DNA of 64,000 nucleotides from Campylobacter lari subsp. lari (GTDB lineage Bacteria; Campylobacterota; Campylobacteria; Campylobacterales; Campylobacteraceae): NCBI RefSeq assembly GCF_013372185.1, contig NZ_CP053830.1, positions 682,001 to 746,000 of the forward strand, read 5' to 3'. Shown piece by piece: positions 8,100 to 17,453 of this stretch (position 1 is its first letter; each line of letters starts with the position of its first letter). The notes under the pieces were generated by a model. It saw only the letters and a program-made list of their open reading frames with translations, ran no database searches and was not told where the DNA came from. The position numbers and the translations under genes were made by a program.

Positions 8100-10055
8100 A
8101 TGACTTATCAAGAGTATTTAGAAAAGGTAAAATTAGCAAAAGAATGGATGAGGGCTTATTATGAAGATGATGAGCCATTAGCAAGTGATGAAGAATATGA
8201 TAAATTAATTAGAGAATTAAAAGAATTTGAAGCACTTTATAAGGATAAAATTTCTAAAGATTCTCCCACACAAAACATCGCTCCAACTATACAAAGTGAA
8301 TTTCATAAAATCACTCATAGTGCAAAAATGTGGTCTATGGAAGATGTGTTTGATGAGGCTGAGCTTAGAGCTTGGGCAAAAAGAGCAAAATGTGAGTTTG
8401 ATTTTTTTATAGAACCTAAATTTGATGGAGCTAGTTTAAATCTTACTTATGAAAATGGTAAATTAATCAGTGGTGCTACAAGGGGAGATGGTGAAATAGG
8501 CGAGGATATTACTTTAAATGTTAAAGAAATTTCTAATATTCCTAAAATCATACCTTATAAAGACAAAATAGAAATTCGTGGTGAGGTGGTGATTTTAAAA
8601 GAAGATTTTGAAAAGATCAACGAAAAAAGAGCCAAAGATGGTTTAAGTTTATTTGCCAATCCACGTAATGGGGCAAGTGGATCTTTAAGACAGCTAGATA
8701 CAAGTATCACTAAAGAAAGAAATTTGAAATTTTATCCTTGGGGAGTTGGAGAAAATTCTTTAAAATTTAGCAAACACTCTGAAGTGATGGAGTTTATAAG
8801 AAGTCTTGGTTTTTTAAAAGATGATTTTGTATATTGTGTGAAAACCTTAGATGAGGTTTTAGAAAAATACCAAGAACTTTTAGAAAAAAGAGATCAAAAG
8901 CCTATGATGATGGATGGTATGGTTGTAAGGATTGATGATTTAAAAAAATGCCAAGAGCTTGGATACACGGTTAAATTTCCAAAATTTATGGCTGCGTTTA
9001 AATTTCCAGCTTTAGAAAAAACTACAACCTTACTTGGAGTAAATTTACAAGTTGGAAGAAGTGGGGTGATAACTCCTGTTGCAATCTTAGAGCCCGTGGA
9101 ATTAGATGGGGTTATAGTAAAATCAGCTACTTTGCATAATTTTGATGAGATAGCTAGACTTGGAGTGATGATAGGTGATAGTGTAAGCGTGATAAGAAGC
9201 GGCGATGTAATACCTAAAATCACTAAAGTTTTTACCCAAAGAAGAGATGGTTTAGAAAGTAAAATCACTAAACCAAGTCTTTGCCCTGAGTGTTTAAGTG
9301 AGCTTTTAGATGAGGGTGCTTTTTTAAAATGTCAAAATTTAGATTGTAAAGCAAGACTTGTAAATTCCATTATATATTTTGTATCTAAGAAATGTTTAAA
9401 TATAGATGGCCTTGGAGAAAATATCGTAGAACTTTTATTTAAAGAAGGAAAAATCACAAATATAGAAAGCATATTTTTCTTAAAATATGATGATTTTTTA
9501 AATTTAGAAGGTTTTAAAGAAAAGAAAATTAATAATCTTTTAAACGCTATAGAAAATGCTAAAAAATGCTCTTTATCAAGATTTATCACAGCTTTGGGTA
9601 TAGAGCATATTGGCGAAGTGGCAGCTAAAAAGCTAGCGCAATCTTTTGGATTTGATTGGTTTTTACAAAGTTATGAAGCTTATGTGAATTTAGAGGGTTT
9701 TGGCGAGCAAATGGCAAAAAGCTTGCAAGAATTTACAAAAATAAATCATCAACGCATTAAACATTTTTATGAAATTTTGCACTTAGAAGATGAAAAAAAA
9801 GAGCTTGCTTTAAATGAAAATATTTCTAATAAAACCTTTGTTATCACAGGTACTTTAAGCAAATCACGCGATCATTTTAAAGAATTAATCGAAAGTTTTG
9901 GAGCAAAGGTAAGCTCATCTGTATCTAAAAAAACTGATTTTGTATTATATGGAAGCGAGGCAGGCTCAAAGCTTGAAAAAGCTCAAAGTTTGGGAGTTAA
10001 ATGTATCAATGAAGATGAATTTAACGCACTTTTAGGCGGTGATGATGAGGTATGA
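8100..10055 (+). CDS. ligA: NAD-dependent DNA ligase
   Basis: LigA seals nicks in replication and repair using NAD. The 651 residues carry the Ia domain, the adenylation motif EPKFDGASL with the nucleophilic Lys107, the OB fold, a four-Cys zinc finger (CPECLSELL...CQNLDC, about residues 396-420), helix-hairpin-helix repeats, and a C-terminal BRCT domain (NKTFVITGTLSKSRDHF onward, about 575-651). Length and domains are complete. The tlyA start lies inside its last codons. Confidence 0.97.
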   Translation: MTYQEYLEKVKLAKEWMRAYYEDDEPLASDEEYDKLIRELKEFEALYKDKISKDSPTQNIAPTIQSEFHKITHSAKMWSMEDVFDEAELRAWAKRAKCEFDFFIEPKFDGASLNLTYENGKLISGATRGDGEIGEDITLNVKEISNIPKIIPYKDKIEIRGEVVILKEDFEKINEKRAKDGLSLFANPRNGASGSLRQLDTSITKERNLKFYPWGVGENSLKFSKHSEVMEFIRSLGFLKDDFVYCVKTLDEVLEKYQELLEKRDQKPMMMDGMVVRIDDLKKCQELGYTVKFPKFMAAFKFPALEKTTTLLGVNLQVGRSGVITPVAILEPVELDGVIVKSATLHNFDEIARLGVMIGDSVSVIRSGDVIPKITKVFTQRRDGLESKITKPSLCPECLSELLDEGAFLKCQNLDCKARLVNSIIYFVSKKCLNIDGLGENIVELLFKEGKITNIESIFFLKYDDFLNLEGFKEKKINNLLNAIENAKKCSLSRFITALGIEHIGEVAAKKLAQSFGFDWFLQSYEAYVNLEGFGEQMAKSLQEFTKINHQRIKHFYEILHLEDEKKELALNENISNKTFVITGTLSKSRDHFKELIESFGAKVSSSVSKKTDFVLYGSEAGSKLEKAQSLGVKCINEDEFNALLGGDDEV

Positions 10056-10767
10056 TGTTTTTGTAAGTCAAAAACTAAACATAAGTCGCAACAAAGCTTG
10101 TGAGCTTATAGAAAATGAGCAAATTTTATTAAATGATGAGTTTAAAAAAACTTCTTTTAAGATTATAAGTGAAAACCCCTTAGAAGATGAGAGTTTAAAA
10201 CTCACTCTTTTAAATGAGTTTTATGTAAGTAGGGCAGCTTATAAACTAAAAGATTTTTTGCAAAATTATGCTTTAGAGATTAAAGATAAAATTTGTCTTG
10301 ATATAGGTTCATCTACTGGTGGTTTTGTGCAAATTTTATTGCAAAATCAAGCTAAGCAAATTTATGCACTTGATGTAGGATCAAACCAACTTCATGAGAG
10401 TTTGAAAGAAAATGATGAGATTATAATATGTGAAAACACTGATTTAAGGGAATTTAAAAGCGATATTAAATTTGATCTTATAAGCTGTGATGTTAGTTTT
10501 ATATCTTTATCACATTTACTTTTTTATATAGATAAATTGGCTAAAAAAGATATCATTTTGCTTTTTAAGCCACAATTTGAAGTGGGTAAAAATATTAAAC
10601 GCGATAAAAATGGTGTGGTAAAAGATGAAAAAGCTATTGCTATGGCAAAAAATAAATTTGAAAAAGAATGCGCAAATTTAGGCTGGATTTTACAATATCA
10701 TCAACAATCAAGCTTAAAAGGAAAAGAAGGTAATGTGGAATTTTTCTACGCCTATAGAAAAAACTAA
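10045..10767 (+). CDS. tlyA: TlyA-type 2'-O-ribose rRNA methyltransferase
   Basis: TlyA combines an N-terminal S4 RNA-binding domain (MRYDVFVSQKLNISRNKACELIE) with an FtsJ/RrmJ methyltransferase domain. The SAM motif is CLDIGSSTGGFVQIL, and the family's YVSRAAYKL element precedes it. TlyA methylates 2'-hydroxyls of rRNA (16S C1409, and 23S C1920 in some species), affecting capreomycin sensitivity; in Campylobacter it also affects motility and virulence. I chose the ATG at 10045, eight bases after AGG (10034-10036); an ATG at 10042 and a GTG at 10039 are also in frame. The 3' end overlaps ribF by 35 bases. Confidence 0.9.
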   Translation: MRYDVFVSQKLNISRNKACELIENEQILLNDEFKKTSFKIISENPLEDESLKLTLLNEFYVSRAAYKLKDFLQNYALEIKDKICLDIGSSTGGFVQILLQNQAKQIYALDVGSNQLHESLKENDEIIICENTDLREFKSDIKFDLISCDVSFISLSHLLFYIDKLAKKDIILLFKPQFEVGKNIKRDKNGVVKDEKAIAMAKNKFEKECANLGWILQYHQQSSLKGKEGNVEFFYAYRKN

Positions 10768-11575
10768 AATCACAAGTTTGGCTATAGGGTGTTTTGATGG
10801 TATGCATTTGGGACATTTTGAGCTTTTTAAATATTTAGATAAAAATGGAGCTTTATTTATTATCGCAAAAGAAGAAAAAGAAGCTCTAACGCCTAAGGAT
10901 TTTAGAATAAATTTGGTTGATTTTCCTTTGATTTTTTGTGATTTTGATAAAGTCAAAAACTATAAAGGTGAGGATTTTTTAAAACTTCTAAGGCAAGAAT
11001 TTCCCAAACTAGAAAGGATTATCGTAGGCTATGATTTTAAATTTGGCAAAGAAAAAAAATGTAGCGCCAAAGATATACAAAATCTTTGTGGTATAAACAC
11101 CATCATCATAGATGAGTTTAAAATTCAAAATAAAAGTGTTCATACAAGTATGATTAAAACCTTACTTAAAGAAGCAAAAGTCAAAGAAGCTAAAAATTTT
11201 CTAGGTAGATTTTATACTATACAAGCAAATATCATCAAAGGTCAAGGCATAGGTGCTAAAGAGCTTTTTGCAACTTTAAATTTATACGCAAAAGATTTCT
11301 TTTTACCCAAAGATGGTGTATACGCGACTTTGGTAAAGATTGAAAATAAAAGCTATCATAGTGTAAGCTTTATAGGTATAAGATCTACTGATGAAAATTT
11401 TGCTTTAGAAACGCATATTTTAGATGAAAATTTCACAAATACAAATGCAAAGTCAGTGGAGTTAAGCTTCATTGACTATATAAGAGCTAATGAAAAATTT
11501 AACGATATAGCCTTATTAAAAGCACAAATAAGTAAAGATATTAACAAAGCAAAGCAAATTTTAGGAAATTTATAA
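10733..11575 (+). CDS. ribF: Bifunctional riboflavin kinase / FAD synthetase
   Basis: RibF converts riboflavin to FMN and then FAD. The N-terminal adenylyltransferase domain has GCFDGMHLGHFEL with the HxGH nucleotide motif. The C-terminal kinase domain shows GQGIGAKELFATLN and DGVYATLV. At 280 residues it is complete but on the short side. The ATG lies inside tlyA and has an AGAAGG ribosome site. The cmoA ATG overlaps its stop by one base. Confidence 0.92.
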   Translation: MWNFSTPIEKTKITSLAIGCFDGMHLGHFELFKYLDKNGALFIIAKEEKEALTPKDFRINLVDFPLIFCDFDKVKNYKGEDFLKLLRQEFPKLERIIVGYDFKFGKEKKCSAKDIQNLCGINTIIIDEFKIQNKSVHTSMIKTLLKEAKVKEAKNFLGRFYTIQANIIKGQGIGAKELFATLNLYAKDFFLPKDGVYATLVKIENKSYHSVSFIGIRSTDENFALETHILDENFTNTNAKSVELSFIDYIRANEKFNDIALLKAQISKDINKAKQILGNL

Positions 11576-12279
11576 TGAAAGATGAAATTTTTAAAAAACC
11601 TTTAGAAAAACAATTTGAATTTGATGCAAATGTTGCAAGTGTGTTTGATGACATGGTGGCTAGATCTGTGCCTTTTTATGCGCAAAATTTAAAGCTTATT
11701 ACTCAACTAATCACACATTTTGCCCCGCAAAACGCAAAAATTTGCGATCTTGGTTGTTCGACTGCTAGTTTGCTTTTGGCTTTGTTTGAAAAAAGAAAAG
11801 ATTTGCAATTAAGTGGAGTAGATAATGCCAAGGCTATGCTTGATATTGCTAGTAATAAAACGAGAGCATTTGGGGCTAGAGTGGATTTTTATGAGCAAAA
11901 TTTAGATGAGTTTAGTTTTTTTAAAAACGATGTATTTGTTGCTACTTATACTATGCAATTTATCCGCCCACCAAAAAGGCAAGAAATCATTGATAAAATT
12001 TATCAAAATTTAAATGATGGTGGAATTTTTATCATGAGTGAAAAAATTCTTTATGAAGATGTAAAAATATCAAAAAAAATGATAGAAATTTATGAAAATT
12101 ACAAACAAGATCAAGGCTATAGCAAATTAGAAATTGCAACAAAAAGAGAAGCTTTAGAAAATATACTCATTCCTTATACTCAAAATGAAAATATAAACAT
12201 GCTTAAAAATTCAGGATTTAAAATCATAGAAAGTGTGTTTAAATGGGTAAATTTTGAAACATTCGTGGCTTTTAAATGA
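11575..12279 (+). CDS. cmoA: Carboxy-S-adenosylmethionine synthase CmoA
   Basis: CmoA makes carboxy-SAM from SAM and prephenate; CmoB uses it to form the wobble base cmo5U in tRNA. The protein is 234 residues. It has the SAM motif CDLGCSTASLL, the conserved early FDDMVARSVPFY, TMQFIRPPKRQEIIDKIYQNLNDGG, and a C-terminal YSKLEIATKREALEN that matches the CmoA family closely. Last gene of the rppH operon. cmoB is not in the window. Confidence 0.88.
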   Translation: MKDEIFKKPLEKQFEFDANVASVFDDMVARSVPFYAQNLKLITQLITHFAPQNAKICDLGCSTASLLLALFEKRKDLQLSGVDNAKAMLDIASNKTRAFGARVDFYEQNLDEFSFFKNDVFVATYTMQFIRPPKRQEIIDKIYQNLNDGGIFIMSEKILYEDVKISKKMIEIYENYKQDQGYSKLEIATKREALENILIPYTQNENINMLKNSGFKIIESVFKWVNFETFVAFK

Positions 12280-12284
12280 AATCT

Positions 12285-12315
12285 AAAAAATGTTTAATCT
12301 TTCCAAGATTAAACA
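12285..12315 (-). terminator. Terminator of the ychF operon, between cmoA and ychF
   Basis: Perfect 11-base stem (12291-12301 with 12305-12315, loop TCC). On the minus strand it is followed by TTTTTT, the mark of an intrinsic terminator. The ychF stop codon (12309-12311) is inside the right arm. The plus-strand side lacks a good U run, so it may only partly stop cmoA transcription. Confidence 0.8.
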
Positions 12316-13409
12316 TTAAATCTAAAATGCATTACATCGCCATCTTGGACGATATAATCTTTACCCTCAAGGCGTAGCTTTCCTGCTTCTTTAGCTCCAT
12401 TTTCGCCTTTACAGGTAATATAATCTTCATAAGAAATTACTTCAGCTTTTATAAAGCCTTTTTCAAAGTCATTATGGATAACACTTGCTGCTTTTGGTGC
12501 TTTCCAGCCTCTTTGTATAGTCCATGATCTAACTTCTATTTGGCCTGCTGTGAAATAGCTTATTAAATTTAACTTTGAAAAAGCAGTGCGTATAACCACT
12601 TCAAGTCCACTGCTTTCTATACCTAAGGATTTTAAAAATTCATAATTTTCTTCATCGCTTAAAGCTATCATTTCCTCTTCTATTTTAGAGCAAAGCTTAA
12701 TGACCTCATGACCTGATTTTGCGGCAAATTCTTTAAGGTCTTTTACAAATTCATTGTCTTCTAAAAGGGAATTCTCATCTACATTTGCTCCATATATCAC
12801 TTCCTTAGCTGAAAGCAATCTTAGTTCTTTTATAAGAGCATGATAGACTTCATTTTTATTAGCAAAAGAGCTTGCGCTATTGTTTTGATTTAAATGTTCT
12901 AAAAGTTCATTAGCTAATGCTAAGCTTTCTTTTGCACCTTTTTCATTAGCTTTTACACCTTTGCTTAATTTTTCTATCTTCTTGCTAAGTTGCTCAATAT
13001 CTGCTAATATAAGTTCAGTTTCTATAATTTGCACATCACGTACAGGATCAACACTACCTGCAACATGAGTGATATTTTCATCATCAAAACAGCGAACTAT
13101 ATGTAAGATCATTTCTGTTTCGCGTATGTTTGAAAGAAATTTATTACCCAAACCCTCGCCTTTGCTAGCTCCTGCTACCAATCCTGCTATATCTACAAAT
13201 TCTATATTTGAGCGTATAATTTTTTGAGGATTGACTATCTTTGCTAGTTCTTTCAAACGATGATCTGGCACAGGAACCACAGCTTTATTAGGCTCTATAG
13301 TACAAAATGGATAATTTGCACTTTCTGCATTTTGCGCTCTTGTTAGGGCATTAAAGGTAGTTGATTTTCCAACATTTGGAAGTCCTACTATACCAACTGA
13401 TAAACTCAT
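12309..13409 (-). CDS. ychF: Ribosome-binding ATPase YchF (Obg family)
   Basis: YchF is an ATP-preferring member of the Obg GTPases that binds ribosomes and modulates stress responses. It has [14 protein letters not shown] (P loop, about residues 8-21), the switch [30 protein letters not shown], a central coiled coil and a C-terminal TGS domain. I start it at the ATG at 13407-13409 (MSLSVGIVG), preceded by AAGGAA; an upstream in-frame start would add 13 unusual residues. The start overlaps the pepA stop as ATGA. Confidence 0.95.
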   Translation of the reverse strand: MSLSVGIVGLPNVGKSTTFNALTRAQNAESANYPFCTIEPNKAVVPVPDHRLKELAKIVNPQKIIRSNIEFVDIAGLVAGASKGEGLGNKFLSNIRETEMILHIVRCFDDENITHVAGSVDPVRDVQIIETELILADIEQLSKKIEKLSKGVKANEKGAKESLALANELLEHLNQNNSASSFANKNEVYHALIKELRLLSAKEVIYGANVDENSLLEDNEFVKDLKEFAAKSGHEVIKLCSKIEEEMIALSDEENYEFLKSLGIESSGLEVVIRTAFSKLNLISYFTAGQIEVRSWTIQRGWKAPKAASVIHNDFEKGFIKAEVISYEDYITCKGENGAKEAGKLRLEGKDYIVQDGDVMHFRFNV

Positions 13410-14857
13410 TTTTGTTTCCTTGAAAGATAAATTAAATAAGCAAGGCACATTCTAACCCCTGCTGAACTTGCGCCAAAGCTATAATATCCCCATGATTTTT
13501 CTAAATAAGCTGGCCCTGCTATATCTAAATGCAACCATTTATCTTTGTATTCTTCTCTAATGAAAGAATTTAAAAACAATCCTGCAGTAATAGCCCCACC
13601 ATAACGACTTGAAGAGGTATTACTTACATCTGCAATGTTAGATTTTATAAGTTCTTTTAAGTAAGGATTAAAATGCAAGATGGTTGCTAAATCCCCACTT
13701 TTTTTACTTACTTTAAAAAATTCATCTTGTAATTCTTCTTTATTTCCCATGATAGCGCTTGTGTATTCTCCAAGTCCTACCACGCAAGCTCCTGTTAAAG
13801 TAGCAAGATCTATTAATAAATCAGGTTTTAAATCTTGAGCAAAAGAAAGGCAATCAGCTAAAACTAATCTTCCCTCAGCATCAGTATTTCTTACTTCTAT
13901 GCTTACACCTTCTCTTGAGATAAGCACATCATCAGGCTTATAAGCATTCCCGCCTATCATGTTTTCTGTAGCACCTATAATGGAGTGAATTTCTATATCA
14001 AGGTTTAGCTCACTTGCACCTTTAATGATAGCCATAGCAGCAGCCCCACCACTTTTGTCTGCTTTCATAGTAAGCATATAATCAGCTGGTTTTAAACTAA
14101 GACCACCACTATCATAAGTCAAACCTTTACCAACAAAAACCACTTTCATCTTAGCATTTTGTGGTTTATATGAAAGGTGGATTAGTTTTGGAGGGTGGAT
14201 TGAAGCACGATTGACTGCTAAAAATGCTTGCATTTTTTCTTTTTCTAAAAAATCACTTTCATAAATTTTACAAGTAATGTTTGGATTGTTTTTGCTTAAA
14301 TTTAAAGCATCTTCGGCCATTTTTGCTGGAGTATATGTTTGTGGAATTTCATTAACAATATCTTTTGCAAAATCACATGCTTTAGAAAAAATCTGCCCAT
14401 AATTAATCCCTATAAGAGCTTCTTCTTGGCTGAAATTTTTATCATTAATTTCATCTTTTGATATAAAAATTTTTTCTAAATTAGAATTTGTTTTTTCTTT
14501 TTTGTATTTATTAAACTCATAAGCAGCAAAAGTAAAACCTTGTACTAAAGAATTAAAACTATTTACAATGCATTTTCCCACAACACTTTTAGTTTTAACG
14601 CTTTTAATATCAAGTTTTTTTAAAGCCTTAAAAGCATTAGCAAATGTAAGTCTTATATCTTCATACTCTAAACTTTTAAGTTCACTGTAAAGAATTTTAT
14701 TTTGCATATCTATGCAAATTCCTTCGCCTTTATAATTTGATAATTTGAAAAGTTCTTGACTTTGAGTGTATTTTTCTATATTTTTTTCTTGTACTAAGAT
14801 GATTTCAAAATCAGCTTGTATAGAATTTATATCTTCATTTTTAAATTCAAAAATCAT
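13406..14857 (-). CDS. pepA: Leucyl aminopeptidase (M17)
   Basis: A cytosolic two-metal aminopeptidase. The 483 residues show a variable N-terminal domain and a catalytic domain with GKGLTYDSGGLSLKPADYM, the MKADKSGGAA segment and NTDAEGRLVLAD, which supply the zinc ligands and catalytic Lys and Arg. In some bacteria PepA also binds DNA in site-specific recombination; nothing here tests that. It overlaps its neighbours on both sides by ATGA. Confidence 0.95.
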   Translation of the reverse strand: MIFEFKNEDINSIQADFEIILVQEKNIEKYTQSQELFKLSNYKGEGICIDMQNKILYSELKSLEYEDIRLTFANAFKALKKLDIKSVKTKSVVGKCIVNSFNSLVQGFTFAAYEFNKYKKEKTNSNLEKIFISKDEINDKNFSQEEALIGINYGQIFSKACDFAKDIVNEIPQTYTPAKMAEDALNLSKNNPNITCKIYESDFLEKEKMQAFLAVNRASIHPPKLIHLSYKPQNAKMKVVFVGKGLTYDSGGLSLKPADYMLTMKADKSGGAAAMAIIKGASELNLDIEIHSIIGATENMIGGNAYKPDDVLISREGVSIEVRNTDAEGRLVLADCLSFAQDLKPDLLIDLATLTGACVVGLGEYTSAIMGNKEELQDEFFKVSKKSGDLATILHFNPYLKELIKSNIADVSNTSSSRYGGAITAGLFLNSFIREEYKDKWLHLDIAGPAYLEKSWGYYSFGASSAGVRMCLAYLIYLSRKQK

Positions 14858-15450
14858 TTATGAGTCCTTTTTTTGAGTATAGATTTTTCTATTTGTTTCA
14901 TACCTAAAAATAAAGCAAGTAAAAAACAAGCGATAATAGGCACTGCAAAATACCAGTGATCTCCAGCCCATTCTACTGCAAGCCAAATTTGTTTTCCAAA
15001 AAACCATGCAAGTAAAATGGTTATAGCAGCCCAAGCCCAAGCACTAATTAAATTTATAAATGCAAATTTTTTAGCACTATAACGAGTTAATCCTATACTC
15101 ATAGGTATGATAGTTCTAAAACCATACATATATCTTTGTATGAAAATAATAGGCCAGCCAAAACGCTGTAATAATAAATGCGCTATGGCAAATTTACGCC
15201 TTTGGGTGCGAAGTTTTTTCTGAATGTATTTTTTATTATATCTTCCTATATAAAAATATATTTGATCACCTACAAAGCCACCCAGTCCAGCTACAAATAT
15301 AATTAAAGCTAAATTTACATGCCCTTCATGGGCAAAAATACCTGCTAAAATAAGCGCAAGCTCACCTTCAAGTATGCACCATAAAAAAACTATGATATAA
15401 GCCCAATTTTTATAATCATACAAAAGCTGTTTTAAAAACTCCTCCATCAT
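14854..15450 (-). CDS. DedA-family membrane protein
   Basis: A 198-residue DedA/SNARE-associated (VTT) protein with about five membrane segments. It contains ILEGELALILAGIFAHEGHVNL near the N-terminus and the family signature YIGRYNKKYI...RFGWPIIFIQRYMYGFRTIIPMSIG, with conserved Arg and Gly residues. DedA proteins are linked to flipping of undecaprenyl phosphate or phospholipids across the membrane; the substrate here cannot be told from sequence. Confidence 0.88.
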   Translation of the reverse strand: MMEEFLKQLLYDYKNWAYIIVFLWCILEGELALILAGIFAHEGHVNLALIIFVAGLGGFVGDQIYFYIGRYNKKYIQKKLRTQRRKFAIAHLLLQRFGWPIIFIQRYMYGFRTIIPMSIGLTRYSAKKFAFINLISAWAWAAITILLAWFFGKQIWLAVEWAGDHWYFAVPIIACFLLALFLGMKQIEKSILKKRTHK

Positions 15451-15989
15451 TACACCTCTAATACACTATAAACAGAAGTTAATTTAGATAATTCTTTTTC
15501 TCCATCTAAATCTTTTAAATTCAGTAAAAAGCAAGCTTCAACGCAATTTGCATTAAGCCTTTGTATGAGTTTAACAGCAGCTATTGCTGTGCCTCCTGTT
15601 GCGATAAGATCATCTATAAGTAAAACATTTGCTTTTTGATTATTAAAAGCGTCAATGTGAATTTCTATAGTGTCGCTACCATATTCTAAGCTATAAGATT
15701 CTTGCAAGCATTTTGAAGGTAATTTACCTGGTTTTCTAATAGGTACAAAAGGTAGTTTTAATCTAGCGCTTAGCGCAGCACCAAAAATAAAACCTCTACT
15801 TTCTATGCCAACGATATAATCAAGTTTTGCGTTTTGATATTTTTCAACTAAATAATCCATTAAAAATGCAAATGCTTCTTTATTGTTTAGTAAGGTTGTG
15901 ATATCTCTAAAGATAATTCCTTCTTTTGGAAAATCTTTAATAGCTCTAATGCTATCTAATAAGTATTTTTTATCTTGTTCTTTCATCAT
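15450..15989 (-). CDS. apt: Adenine phosphoribosyltransferase
   Basis: Apt salvages adenine to AMP with PRPP. The 179-residue protein has the PRPP motif [14 protein letters not shown], the [10 protein letters not shown] purine-site segment, and RDITTLL near the N-terminus. Two adjacent ATG codons (15989 and 15986) are possible starts; the first overlaps the upstream stop as ATGA. Confidence 0.95.
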   Translation of the reverse strand: MMKEQDKKYLLDSIRAIKDFPKEGIIFRDITTLLNNKEAFAFLMDYLVEKYQNAKLDYIVGIESRGFIFGAALSARLKLPFVPIRKPGKLPSKCLQESYSLEYGSDTIEIHIDAFNNQKANVLLIDDLIATGGTAIAAVKLIQRLNANCVEACFLLNLKDLDGEKELSKLTSVYSVLEV

Positions 15990-16318
15990 AATAATGCCTC
16001 AATTTTTGCTTCTAATTCTTTGATTCTTTGTCTTAATTTTTCATTTTCGATACGATATTGAGAATTTCTTGTTCTAAGAGAAGTAAGATCTGCTTTGCTT
16101 TTGTTTAGCTCTTCGGTTAAAATGTCAATGTTACCCAAACTTCTTTGAAGTTGAACTTGTAATTTTCTTATAACAATTTCTGTATCATCAAGATTATTTT
16201 TTATGAATTCTTTTGCTACTTTTTCTTTGTGAAGTAAGGTTTTATAATAAAGCAACATAATAGTCATATAAATACTAATACAAATTAATATTGTTAATAC
16301 AAGCCAACTCAAAATCAT
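15986..16318 (-). CDS. Small membrane-anchored coiled-coil protein, unknown function
   Basis: 110 residues. One N-terminal membrane helix (about residues 3-25, hydrophobic, no cleavage motif) is followed by an almost uninterrupted coiled coil to the C-terminus, with heptads in [16 protein letters not shown] and [21 protein letters not shown] do not recognise a named family. It resembles FtsB- or YtpS-like small scaffolding proteins only in shape. It is translationally coupled to both rpiB and apt, which says it is a real gene. Confidence 0.75.
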   Translation of the reverse strand: MILSWLVLTILICISIYMTIMLLYYKTLLHKEKVAKEFIKNNLDDTEIVIRKLQVQLQRSLGNIDILTEELNKSKADLTSLRTRNSQYRIENEKLRQRIKELEAKIEALL

Positions 16319-16752
16319 AGTTTTGCCTCTATTTTACTAATTCGCGCGCAATGTCTTCCACCACTAAAGGAAGTATTGATGAAATTATTTATAATTTCAA
16401 AAGCCATATCTATTCCGGTTAGTCTAGATCCTAAGGCTAAAACATTTGCATCGTTATGCTCTCTTGAGAGTTTAGCGCTTAAGGGTTCATTACATAAAGC
16501 ACAGCGTATGTTTGTATGGCGATTTGCTGCTATACTCATACCAATACCTGATCCACATACTAAAATTCCAAAACTGGTTTCATTAATTTTAGAGCTTAGT
16601 AGATGTGCATAATCAGGATAATCACAACGATCATTACTAAAAGGACCTAAATCCTCAAAGTTTATATTTTTTTCTTGTAAAAAATTGATAATTTCTTGTT
16701 TTAAAATAAAGCCAGCATGATCGCTTGCTATGTAAATTTTTTCTCTTAACAT
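16315..16752 (-). CDS. rpiB: Ribose-5-phosphate isomerase B
   Basis: RpiB/LacA/LacB-type isomerase interconverting ribulose 5-phosphate and ribose 5-phosphate. The 145 residues begin with YIASDHAGFILKQEI and include VCGSGIGMSIAANR with the active-site Cys, and NVLALGSR. First gene of the operon ending with ychF. Confidence 0.95.
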   Translation of the reverse strand: MLREKIYIASDHAGFILKQEIINFLQEKNINFEDLGPFSNDRCDYPDYAHLLSSKINETSFGILVCGSGIGMSIAANRHTNIRCALCNEPLSAKLSREHNDANVLALGSRLTGIDMAFEIINNFINTSFSGGRHCARISKIEAKL

Positions 16753-16789
16753 TTAATAATCACTTATCATTTGAAATTTTAAAGTATTA

Positions 16790-16795
16790 ATTTTA
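16790..16795 (-). promoter_or_regulatory. possible -10 box of the rpiB-ychF operon
   Basis: The minus strand reads TATGATAAAATTAATA about 40 bases before the rpiB ATG. TAAAAT with an A+T-rich upstream region is an acceptable Campylobacter -10, but the gap holds several similar hexamers. Confidence 0.35.
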
Positions 16796-16864
16796 TCATA
16801 TTTAATTAAAATTTTTCTTTCTTATATATAATTATTTTTTAATATTTTCAAATATTTAATTTGA

Positions 16865-16870
16865 TATAAT
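16865..16870 (+). promoter_or_regulatory. -10 box of cheB-cheR
   Basis: A perfect TATAAT in the context TTTGATATAATAATAC, 22 bases before the cheB ATG, with AAGG at 16883-16886 as ribosome site. No flagellar sigma-28 or sigma-54 promoter pattern was noticed. Confidence 0.6.
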
Positions 16871-16892
16871 AATACTAAATTTAAGGTAAAAA

Positions 16893-17444
16893 ATGAAGCT
16901 TGTTTTGATTGGTTCTTCAACGGGTGGTCCAAGTCAACTAAAGTTTTTACTAAATGATGTAGAACTTAAAGATTGCGCGGTAGTGATTGCTCAACATATG
17001 AATCCAGCTTTTATCCCTTCTTTTGTGAATCAATTTAACAAAGAAGCAAAAAGCGATGTTGTCATACCAAATGATAAAGAAGTTTTAAAAAATAAAATTT
17101 ACATTTGTCAAAGAAATATGGTTTTAGGTGGAAATAATACACTAACACTAAATACTACAGAGCAAACAAGTAGTTTTAATCCAGGGATAGATGTTTTATT
17201 CCATTCGGCTATAAATCTTTACAAATACCATAAAATTTTAGCCTTGATTATGACAGGAATGGGTGATGATGGCGCTAAATCTTTGTTTGATCTTTATAAG
17301 GTTGGAGTAAGGTGTTTGTGCGAAAATGAAGCAGATTCTATAGTATATGGGATGCCAAAAAAAGCCAGGGATACTAACCCAAATTTAAAACCTATGAGTT
17401 TAATAGAACTCAAAAAAGAAATAATAAATTTTATCAAATCATAG
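16893..17444 (+). CDS. cheB: Chemotaxis protein-glutamate methylesterase CheB, catalytic domain only
   Basis: CheB demethylates glutamates on chemoreceptors during adaptation. This 183-residue protein is the catalytic domain alone: the usual N-terminal response-regulator domain is missing, as in C. jejuni, so it cannot be activated by CheA phosphorylation. The triad is visible: Ser in GSSTGGP (residue 9), His in IAQHM, and Asp in MTGMGDDG. cheR follows after nine bases, so methylation and demethylation are co-expressed. Confidence 0.94.
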   Translation: MKLVLIGSSTGGPSQLKFLLNDVELKDCAVVIAQHMNPAFIPSFVNQFNKEAKSDVVIPNDKEVLKNKIYICQRNMVLGGNNTLTLNTTEQTSSFNPGIDVLFHSAINLYKYHKILALIMTGMGDDGAKSLFDLYKVGVRCLCENEADSIVYGMPKKARDTNPNLKPMSLIELKKEIINFIKS

Positions 17445-17453
17445 GATGGAAAG

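Noticed and set aside
16753-16892. Sigma-28 or sigma-54 promoter for cheB-cheR
   Set aside because: No CGATAT or GGAA-N6-TTTGCTT-like pattern; a sigma-70 extended -10 explains the start.
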